From assembly GCA_004558595.1 (NCBI GenBank), contig SFCN01000060.1, positions 1 through 11,773 on the forward strand: a stretch of DNA of 11,773 nt. Direction: 5' to 3'. The notes below the pieces were generated by a model. That model was not told the origin of the DNA and ran no database searches. It worked only from the letters and a program-made list of their open reading frames with translations. Origin of the DNA: Phascolarctobacterium sp. (GTDB lineage: Bacteria > Bacillota > Negativicutes > Acidaminococcales > Acidaminococcaceae). Numbering within the stretch: position 1 is the first letter of the stretch; each line of letters opens with the position of its first letter. Of the stretch, positions 6,587 through 11,773 are shown piece by piece. Both the position numbers and the translations under genes were made by a program.

Positions 6587-7228
6587 CTAATTTTTAAACC
6601 CTGCGAGGAACGGGTCATCATTTCCACCTCCACCACCAGTGGAACCGCTGCCACCTGCATTGTTGGCTTTAACAGCCCAGGTGTTATCCTTCAACCAACC
6701 TTTTACGCCATCCTCAAGGCTAATTTCCTTGCCCTCGGCATCCTTATAAACAAGGCTTTCGTCATCCTTGATGACGATGCTGTCCTGCAATAATTTTGCC
6801 ATTTGGGTAGGTGATGCCGCGTTGCCCTTGGTCAATAACTCCACGGCTTTTTGCACCTTCATGCCGTTAAGCCGTTTTGCTTTTTCCTCGGTAGCTGTCT
6901 TGGTCATCTCGGTAAGCTGTTGGGTAACTGTTTCCACTTGTTTGGTCAAGGTAGAAATCTGCTTGGCCACCTCGTCAGGTTTCTTGCCGCCCTGTGCAAA
7001 AGTGTCTAGGGTGCTTTTCAGCTCTTTGGCCTTCTCGATGCTCTTGTCATCATCGGCAACGCCAATGGCCTCCAGTACATCCTTTAATTTTTTGCCGCTC
7101 TGCTCTCCTGCTTCACGGTGGCGCTTTGCCTCATTATTCAGCTTGTTTACCTCGGTCTTGATTGCCGTGATTAACTCTGCGCCATTTTCCACTTTTTCGA
7201 GTGCGGTGTAAACTTCTTTTAAATCCAT
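6587..7228 (-). CDS. Capsid scaffold protein (GP20-like)
   Basis: The protein has 213 residues and is very rich in Lys, Glu and Ala. It is predicted to be a helical coiled coil from about 1 to 130 (for example VYTALEKVENGAELITAIKT and ISTLTKQVETVTQQLTEM). After a short globular part come a Gly/Ser-rich linker and a C-terminal tail NDDPFLAGFKN. Coiled coil, glycine linker and a D-P-F-L-x-G-F tail are typical of GP20-like phage scaffold proteins (Pfam Phage_GP20), whose C-terminus contacts the capsid protein. No protease residues are apparent. Start: ATG 7228 has GGAGGT 10 nt upstream. The gene is the first after the promoter-terminator leader region and lies 12 nt before the capsid gene. Confidence 0.9.
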   Translation of the reverse strand: MDLKEVYTALEKVENGAELITAIKTEVNKLNNEAKRHREAGEQSGKKLKDVLEAIGVADDDKSIEKAKELKSTLDTFAQGGKKPDEVAKQISTLTKQVETVTQQLTEMTKTATEEKAKRLNGMKVQKAVELLTKGNAASPTQMAKLLQDSIVIKDDESLVYKDAEGKEISLEDGVKGWLKDNTWAVKANNAGGSGSTGGGGGNDDPFLAGFKN

Positions 7229-7263
7229 GTCTTTTAATACCTCCGTATTATGGGCCTCTGCCC

Positions 7264-7278
7264 TTATCCTTTGCCCCT
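7264..7278 (-). repeat. 15-bp repeat, copy 1 (scaffold leader)
   Basis: This 15-mer (AGGGGCAAAGGATAA on the minus strand) recurs exactly at 11318-11332, where it forms the ribosome binding region of the large terminase gene. Its core GGCAAAGGAT also occurs at 7365-7374, on the other side of the hairpin. In this copy no start codon follows. Function is unknown; chance or reuse of a purine-rich translation signal is possible. Confidence 0.35.
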
Positions 7279-7288
7279 CCAGGCATAT

Positions 7289-7326
7289 AAAAAAGCAGAC
7301 TTCGAGCGTTAACTCAAAATCTGCTT
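7289..7326 (-). terminator. Strong intrinsic terminator upstream of the scaffold gene
   Basis: The minus-strand RNA forms a continuous 14-bp stem: AAGCAGATTTTGAG (7326-7313), loop TTAACG, CTCGAAGTCTGCTT (7306-7293), followed by TTTT, so the run of U including stem ends is six long. Two pairs are G-U. Read on the plus strand they become C-A mismatches, so the structure fits leftward RNA. It lies about 80 nt downstream of a promoter candidate and about 60 nt before the scaffold start, so it can end transcripts from the packaging genes and could also attenuate transcription into the capsid genes. Confidence 0.88.
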
Positions 7327-7350
7327 ATTTTAACAATCATTCAGTTTTGA
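7314..7350 (-). promoter_or_regulatory. Possible antiterminator pairing in the leader
   Basis: The leader segment TCAAAACTG (7350-7342) can pair with CAGATTTTGA (7323-7314), giving nine pairs with one bulged A. The second segment is the left arm of the terminator stem, so the two structures exclude each other, as in an attenuator. The segment is AT-rich and the pairing could arise by chance; no known riboswitch class is recognised. Confidence 0.22.
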
Positions 7351-7404
7351 TAAATCTTTTTTACATCCTTTGCCTGTGGCCTCTTGGATTGAATTATCGC
7401 AATA

Positions 7405-7433
7405 ATTCTAGCATAGGCAACAAGATTTTGCAA
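7405..7433 (-). promoter_or_regulatory. Sigma70-type promoter candidate upstream of the scaffold gene
   Basis: On the minus strand TTGCAA (7433-7428) and TAGAAT (7410-7405) are separated by exactly 17 nt. The -10 box is extended by TG at 7413-7412 (TGCTAGAAT). This gives 4 of 6 and 5 of 6 matches to the consensus hexamers. The expected start of transcription is near 7398. It begins only 7 nt after the stop of the minor head gene, so it would drive the scaffold, capsid and tail tube genes if the following terminator is passed. It is the only convincing promoter I see in the window. Confidence 0.5.
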
Positions 7434-7439
7434 CATTTT

Positions 7440-8585
7440 TCACGCTAAACTATTTATTCGTGTATCCGGCGTTTTCAATCCTGCCCACCCATGTATAATG
7501 CCTTGCCAGTTTTCCCCATTCTCCCATTCTGCCATGCCTCTAACGCCAAGCACTTGCATCCTGCGTACCTCGGGCAAACTTTTCAGCCATTTGTCCCCTG
7601 CTTTTTTGACCTGCTCACGCTTTTTGGCCATATCAGCCTCGCCCTCATATAATTCCACGTACCTGCATAAGCAATGAGGATGTACGGGGATGGCTGGTAT
7701 TTTATTCTTGGGAAATATCCCTGCCCCTAGGCCGAACATGTCTGCTTTGGCAAGCATATCGCAAATGTCAAAAAATGGGTGACGTGTGGACAGCTTAAAC
7801 TGCACCGCCACCACGTCATCGTCTGCCTGTACCTGTGCCCAAAATCCATCGGACCACGCTCGCGCCATTTCTGTTCGGGCAATCCTTTCGGCCACATAAC
7901 GGGCTTTTTCTTCCATGGCCACCCTGCAGGCTTTTTCTATTTGTTCTTCGGTACCATTCTGCACGCTGTCCAAAAACTCTGTGTAGGCGCTCTTTAGGGC
8001 CTTGTTGGGTGCTCCACGCTTGGCCATCCTTGCAATATTATTAAGGGCTTTTTCTTGTGCCCTTACGGCCTTCTTATCGCCCCCTGTAGCCCTTCTAACC
8101 GCTTGTAGGTATGCTGGTATATCCTGCTTGCGTAAAATGTCTCTATCGGCCTCGTAGCCCTCATAAAGTGCCCTTGCCGCATCTGTCCACGCCCTATTTT
8201 TGCGCATCTGCTCTTGCAGGGTGTCGATAATATTGTTTCGCATGCTCTGGCTGGCCCCGTGAAGCTTCTCGGATAACTTCATGCCGCTTGCATCCCATTT
8301 GTCGGCCAACCTTGTACGCCAATTATTCAATGTGCCCTCGCTCAATACCTCAGGAACGATGCCATACCCATACGCCGCCGCCTCCACAAGGGCATCCTGC
8401 AAATTAGGCAACGTAAAAAGGCTTGGATGCTCTTTGGCTAATCTTGATACGGCCGCATCTACCTTGTACCCATCCTGCAAAAGCTGATAAAGCCTGTCGA
8501 TGGCCTTCTTTGCTTCTGCCTGCCATTCGCTATTGAATGATGCTATTATTCGGCTCAGTGCCTTGCTGTCCCTCTTGACCGCCAT
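7440..8585 (-). CDS. MuF-type minor head protein
   Basis: With the start at ATG 8585 (MAVKRDSKALSRI) the protein has 381 residues. A weak GGTGG lies about 6 nt upstream; ATG 8600, adding MWVVT, has no visible ribosome site. The N-terminal two thirds are helical and charged. Residues about 235-310 show the phage Mu gpF-like domain: RIARTEMARAWSDGFWAQVQ, then HPFFDICDML, then IPVHPHCLCRYVELY, with the conserved R-x-E and the H-P-H-C-x-C motif. These proteins are minor head components linked with the portal and sometimes ejected with DNA. The C-terminal 65 residues carry no recognised toxin or enzyme domain. It overlaps the portal gene by 56 nt, so the two are coupled, as is normal for portal-MuF pairs. 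Confidence 0.88.
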   Translation of the reverse strand: MAVKRDSKALSRIIASFNSEWQAEAKKAIDRLYQLLQDGYKVDAAVSRLAKEHPSLFTLPNLQDALVEAAAYGYGIVPEVLSEGTLNNWRTRLADKWDASGMKLSEKLHGASQSMRNNIIDTLQEQMRKNRAWTDAARALYEGYEADRDILRKQDIPAYLQAVRRATGGDKKAVRAQEKALNNIARMAKRGAPNKALKSAYTEFLDSVQNGTEEQIEKACRVAMEEKARYVAERIARTEMARAWSDGFWAQVQADDDVVAVQFKLSTRHPFFDICDMLAKADMFGLGAGIFPKNKIPAIPVHPHCLCRYVELYEGEADMAKKREQVKKAGDKWLKSLPEVRRMQVLGVRGMAEWENGENWQGIIHGWAGLKTPDTRINSLA

Positions 8586-9909
8586 CGTTACCACCCACAT
8601 TCATTAGGTCGAGTTTTTCTTCTTTTTGCTTTTGCTCATATGCCTTTACAATCTTGTCGAATTCATCGTCAGGGAGTTCGGGCAAATATGCTGTGAGCAC
8701 TCTCTTGAACACTTGCATATTGAACTCGTCACCGAAATTTAGGCCCTTGGCCACTTCTGCATTGGCCAACTCCTGCTCTACCTCGGAAATTTTGAAGTCG
8801 CTCGGATAGCTCACCTTGTATTCAAGGTCAGCGCCCACCCAAACAGCAAACAATCTTGCCACCTGTTTTTCGGCGCCCTCCACCATGTCGGCAAAATCGC
8901 TCAAAATCTGGTTCGTTGCCTCATAGTCCCATGCTTTTGCCTCTCCGCTTTGCTGGCTTCTAACGCCTGTCACATTGACCACAACAGCCATGCGGTATAT
9001 CTCTTGTTGCAGTGCGGAAATTTGGCTGATTAGGATGTTGGCCGGCTCTGATGAAGGCGCAATGAATGACGGTGCGTGTGTGCTATCTGCTGGATAACTT
9101 AATGCATTGTTCGTGCCAATCTCAATAGCTTCTTCGTCATTGCTGGGGTATGTCAATACGCTAAATGTCTGGTTGACCAAAATATCGCTAAGCCATGAGC
9201 TCATGTTATAAATGGCCAGGTTCGTCCTTGCAATGCTCTCGAACTCGCTCGGTGGGAAGGCATCATTGCTCCGATGCTCTTTGCTGAATAACCTTGCCAC
9301 GGGGACGCATCCCAAATCCCATGTGCCCCTTGTTTCTCCCTTGGATGTTTTCAATTCCCAGCCATCGGCTGTAAGTGTGCGCTTGGCTGGCTCGTATTTG
9401 TTATCTGGGTCGGGCTCACTAAATACAAACTTCGTGATCCGACCGAATTTGTCCAATTTTACTTCCACAACGCTGGATGCATCCACAACGAATGCGTATG
9501 GCAAATTGTTTCGATTGGCCTCCACGTCTGCAAGGCTGTTTATTTTTATCTCCTCGGCTCTATCCATGACAATGTAAGCAACGCCATTCAATTTTGCCAC
9601 ATAAGCGGCCTTTTTCATGAGCTTGTCGATACTTGTGCCTAAAAAGTCAACATCCTTGGCGAAAATTTCCCATGCTCCTGATGCCGCACCCTTGTAATCA
9701 CGCACAGCCATGGTCTTGAATATCGGCGATACATGTGCATCTACACACGGCTTTGTGTAGTTCAAATAATGGGCCAATGTCTTGCGCATCTGGTATTTTT
9801 CGTTTGACTCCCTTGGATGCTGGACTAGGTAACCGCCATCCCTAAACCCACCATCGCCATTGTAGGCCGCGTTCAAAAGCTTGTATAAATCTACGTTTTT
9901 GTTCTTCAT
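8530..9909 (-). CDS. Portal protein (DUF4055-like)
   Basis: The protein has 459 residues. The N-terminus has LLNAAYNGDGGFRDGGYLVQ and a KYQMRKTLAHYLNYTKPCVDAHVSPIF segment. The middle holds wing and stem regions (AYVAKLNGVAYIVMDR, PYAFVVDASSVVEVKLDKFG, TWDLGCVPVARLF). The segment QQSGEAKAWDYEATNQILSD with the following helix (FADMVEGAEKQVARLFAVW) is the strongest sign: it matches the stem helix and crown region of DUF4055-type portals in Bacillota phages. The C-terminal 35 residues are charged and Gly/Gln-rich, probably disordered. Position between large terminase and MuF gene supports the call. ATG 9909 has AGGAGG 7 nt upstream, overlapping the terminase stop (TAGGAGG). The dodecameric portal would form the DNA channel at one capsid vertex. 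Confidence 0.88.
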   Translation of the reverse strand: MKNKNVDLYKLLNAAYNGDGGFRDGGYLVQHPRESNEKYQMRKTLAHYLNYTKPCVDAHVSPIFKTMAVRDYKGAASGAWEIFAKDVDFLGTSIDKLMKKAAYVAKLNGVAYIVMDRAEEIKINSLADVEANRNNLPYAFVVDASSVVEVKLDKFGRITKFVFSEPDPDNKYEPAKRTLTADGWELKTSKGETRGTWDLGCVPVARLFSKEHRSNDAFPPSEFESIARTNLAIYNMSSWLSDILVNQTFSVLTYPSNDEEAIEIGTNNALSYPADSTHAPSFIAPSSEPANILISQISALQQEIYRMAVVVNVTGVRSQQSGEAKAWDYEATNQILSDFADMVEGAEKQVARLFAVWVGADLEYKVSYPSDFKISEVEQELANAEVAKGLNFGDEFNMQVFKRVLTAYLPELPDDEFDKIVKAYEQKQKEEKLDLMNVGGNDGGQEGQQGTEPNNSIIQ

Positions 9910-9920
9910 TTTGCTACCTC

Positions 9921-11318
9921 CTAATAATTCACCCTAGTCGGCGTTGGCTTGCTCGCCTCTGTGATTTTCTCGCAAATTCCTGTAAGCATATCCGGGGCAT
10001 CATCATGCAAATTCTTGCCCTCTTTTTGGTACTTGGATAACGCCTCGTACAGCTCTGGCCACTTGTTTTCCCAACCTTCGGGAAATAATACATGCTCGGC
10101 CACCCATGTCGCATTGCTCAAAATCCTTGCAACCTTGTTTTTATGCTGGGTAAACCAATGTATTGATGTATAATTGCTCTTGTGCTTCTCTTTTAGCAAC
10201 CTCTGTACATTACGGGCAAATCCCCTGCCACCGTTGTTGCTCTCTATATCTGCCACATTGACCTTGTTACGGTACAACATCGCCGCCACTGCTGGCTCGG
10301 TTATTTCCATAGCATCCTTGGTATAAATGGCGTCAAGAATATATGCATCGCCCATAAAATCAATGCCATACACAGCACTTGCCAAATAATCCGCTCCGGT
10401 ATCTGCGGTATCTGTATACGAACAAATCTTTTTGAATTTTGGCGGGCGTGAATATGTCTTGAACCTCGGATACAGTCTGCCCTTAATGTCGATTGGCTCC
10501 TGTTGGTAATTCGCCGACCAAATATCATAGCCCATGGCTTTTTTCTTTTTTTCACAGCTATATGCTGACAAAATTTCATCGCACAACATGCTCCCATCTT
10601 CTTGTATCGCCTTCATGTTGATGTGCACAACATCACTTCCAAAATGTTCAAGGGCCCTGCCTGCCAAATCATCGCTGGCCCATCTTGTCATGACGATGAT
10701 TATTTTCCCGCCCTGCTCTAAACGGGATAGCATGGTATTAACAAACCACCCCCAGTGTTTTTCCTTCACATTGGCGTTGTATGCCTCCTCGGCATTCTTG
10801 ATAACATCATCAATGATGAGCAAATCACAGCCAAAACCTGTTGCCGTGCCTGTTGGTGATGTTGCAAGGTAATTGTTGTAACCTCCGACCAATCCCCATA
10901 AATTGGCCGCTCCATCACCAGGCTTGATGGCTATATCGGGAAATACATCATTGTACACAGGCCTGTATAAATCGCCCTTTTCCTCACTGATGGCATCTCG
11001 CACCGTCTTGGCGAACACCTTAGATAACGTCTCGTTATAACTGCCCGTCATAACCTTAAGATGCTTGTTCCTGCCCAATGACCACTCCACAAGCATTTGC
11101 AGGGTGCGGCTTTTCCCATGACGCGGAGGAAGGTCGATAATAAGCACATCATGTTCCTTGCTCTCTATAAAATCCTGCAATGTGTCGCACATGTCCTGAA
11201 GGTACTTCCTATCCTCTTTGTAAAAATCCGGGGCCATCAAATGACAGAAATCAAAAAATCGCCTCTTGGCAAGTTCTACCCTTGCACAAAAAGCGATTGC
11301 TCTTTTATCCCTCGGCAT
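9921..11318 (-). CDS. terL: Terminase large subunit
   Basis: The protein has 465 residues, normal for the family. The ATPase domain shows Walker A PPRHGKS at residues 64-70, Walker B LLIIDD at 166-171 and a coupling motif IIIVMTRW at 206-213. The nuclease domain has the RNase H-like first acidic motif YTDTADTGAD near 301-310, a second acidic segment DIESNNGGRGF near 357-367, and HDDAPDML near 438-445 carrying the last metal ligands. It resembles the TIGR01630 type of phage terminases. It would drive DNA into the procapsid through the portal and cut the concatemer. The start at 11318 overlaps the small subunit gene by 14 nt; AAGGGG and AAAGGA lie upstream within the small subunit sequence, so translation is coupled. 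Confidence 0.97.
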   Translation of the reverse strand: MPRDKRAIAFCARVELAKRRFFDFCHLMAPDFYKEDRKYLQDMCDTLQDFIESKEHDVLIIDLPPRHGKSRTLQMLVEWSLGRNKHLKVMTGSYNETLSKVFAKTVRDAISEEKGDLYRPVYNDVFPDIAIKPGDGAANLWGLVGGYNNYLATSPTGTATGFGCDLLIIDDVIKNAEEAYNANVKEKHWGWFVNTMLSRLEQGGKIIIVMTRWASDDLAGRALEHFGSDVVHINMKAIQEDGSMLCDEILSAYSCEKKKKAMGYDIWSANYQQEPIDIKGRLYPRFKTYSRPPKFKKICSYTDTADTGADYLASAVYGIDFMGDAYILDAIYTKDAMEITEPAVAAMLYRNKVNVADIESNNGGRGFARNVQRLLKEKHKSNYTSIHWFTQHKNKVARILSNATWVAEHVLFPEGWENKWPELYEALSKYQKEGKNLHDDAPDMLTGICEKITEASKPTPTRVNY

Positions 11319-11691
11319 TATCCTTTGCCCCTTCCAATTTGGCCAACGCCCTCAATTCATTTTCGGTCAATCCTGCGTATGGGTTTTTTACTTCTCCCTG
11401 TAACTTCACTTCCTGCTGGTCACTCTGTCCAAGGTAATTTTTGCCCAAAAAGATTGCCATTGCTGGGGAACTATCGGCAAGTCTCCACTGTTTTCGCCTT
11501 AATGATAGCTTGCCGTGACCCCTTTTTTCTCTGAATACTTCGGAAAAACTTTTCCCGTATGTTTCCCTGCACCATGCTTGCAACGTCTTGTCGGTAACCC
11601 CCAGCTCATCGCATATCTCCTGTAGGGTACATTGCAAATGGCACATAAGCTCGAACTTCTCTATGGATATTGTCTTTTTCGGTCTCGCCAT
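11305..11691 (-). CDS. terS: Terminase small subunit
   Basis: I take ATG 11691 (MARPKKTISIEKFEL, 128 residues), because AGGGAG lies 7 nt upstream; the upstream in-frame ATG 11739 would add 16 residues lying over the preceding reading frame without such a site. Residues about 22-43 (TLQEICDELGVTDKTLQAWC) form a helix-turn-helix, the DNA-recognition domain expected of a small terminase. A central helical part (KLSLRRKQWRLADSSPAMAIFLGKN) resembles the oligomerisation segment of Bacillota small terminases, and the C-terminus NPYAGLTENELRALAKLE would contact the large subunit. It selects the pac or cos site. Position directly upstream of the large subunit supports the call. Confidence 0.9.
   Translation of the reverse strand: MARPKKTISIEKFELMCHLQCTLQEICDELGVTDKTLQAWCRETYGKSFSEVFREKRGHGKLSLRRKQWRLADSSPAMAIFLGKNYLGQSDQQEVKLQGEVKNPYAGLTENELRALAKLEGAKDNAEG
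11318..11332 (-). repeat. 15-bp repeat, copy 2 (large terminase ribosome binding region)
   Basis: AGGGGCAAAGGATAA on the minus strand; its last A is the first base of the terL ATG. The same 15-mer occurs at 7264-7278 in the scaffold leader. Here it is constrained both as small terminase coding sequence and as a ribosome binding region. Confidence 0.35.
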
Positions 11692-11695
11692 TATC

Positions 11696-11773
11696 TCACT
11701 CCCTCTTTTTCCACTTGTCGATACGGTCAATCCGCTCACGCAAAATAGCCGTTTTAATCTCTCTGACTTCTTC
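11696..11773 (-). CDS. C-terminal end of an unidentified upstream gene (partial)
   Basis: The frame is open from the right edge for 25 codons and ends in TGA at 11698-11696, only 4 nt before the small terminase start. The visible peptide begins EEVREIKTAILRERIDRIDKW and is a charged helix. The stop codon directly follows the AGGGAG ribosome site of the small terminase, the tight coupling seen throughout this operon, which suggests that this is a real gene end. The fragment is too short to identify a family, and a chance open frame of this length cannot be excluded. Confidence 0.5.
   Translation of the reverse strand, partial: EEVREIKTAILRERIDRIDKWKKRE
11699..11704 (-). promoter_or_regulatory. 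Ribosome binding site deciding the small terminase start
   Basis: AGGGAG on the minus strand lies 7 nt upstream of ATG 11691, and the upstream ORF stop TGA falls inside the spacer. This favours the 128-residue product over a start at 11739. Confidence 0.7.

Noticed and set aside
7314..7340. Eight-codon leader peptide (MIVKISRF) ending inside the terminator stem
   Set aside because: It has no ribosome binding site and no run of identical codons as in amino-acid attenuators; the length is easily reached by chance.
7440..8585. Possible toxin domain fused to the MuF protein
   Set aside because: Some MuF proteins carry C-terminal toxin or ADP-ribosyltransferase domains, but here only about 65 residues follow the H-P-H-C-x-C motif and they show no such pattern.
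3947..9446. Shared 12-mer TGATCCGACCGA at 3947-3958 and 9435-9446, containing two of the three GATC sites
   Set aside because: Both copies encode Gly-Arg-Ile with the same codons in unrelated genes on the minus strand; coincidence is the simpler reading.
1..11773. CRISPR array, tRNA genes, insertion sequences, att sites, anti-defence or toxin cargo genes
   Set aside because: No spaced direct repeats, tRNA-like cloverleaf, transposase or extra gene between the structural genes is visible; the only gap above 60 bp is 7229-7439 and it holds the promoter and terminator.

Overview
The window is a phage (or prophage) late structural block. It is transcribed entirely from the minus strand, so it reads right to left: DNA packaging, then head, head-tail joining, tail tube, tail assembly and tail tip. 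Strong AGGAGG-type ribosome binding sites, very tight gene spacing and the protein families (GP20-like scaffold with a Clostridia-type HK97-fold capsid, TP901-1-type tail tube, long tape measure) suggest a siphovirus-like element of a Bacillota host. I cannot tell Clostridia from Negativicutes, nor a free phage from a prophage, because no integrase, att site, lysis or host gene lies in the window. GC content looks like roughly 45-50% by eye.

Layout from the right edge: the end of an unidentified upstream gene (11696-11773), small terminase, large terminase, DUF4055-like portal and MuF-type minor head protein (down to 7440). Then comes a 211-bp intergenic region with a good promoter candidate and a strong hairpin terminator. 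After it lie scaffold, major capsid, an HK97-gp10-like protein, a connector-like protein, a tail-terminator-like protein and the major tail tube protein (down to 4068). A second hairpin terminator follows. Next is a tail assembly chaperone pair joined by a -1 frameshift at A AAA AAC, an 870-residue tape measure protein, a DUF2460-type distal tail protein and the first 54 codons of a DUF2163-type tail hub protein cut by the left edge.

The genes form one assembly line. Terminase and portal package DNA. Scaffold and capsid build the procapsid; no prohead protease gene is visible. The three joining proteins link head and tail. The chaperones load the tape measure, on which the tube protein polymerises, and the distal tail and hub proteins start the tip. 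The two terminators bracket the genes for the most abundant proteins (capsid and tube), which suggests dosage control by transcription.

I found no clearly new biological system. The points most worth a second look are strong depletion of GATC sites (3 found by eye), the promoter-leader-terminator arrangement upstream of the scaffold gene, the frameshift site, and tail-tip genes resembling those of gene transfer agents attached to a Bacillota-type head.
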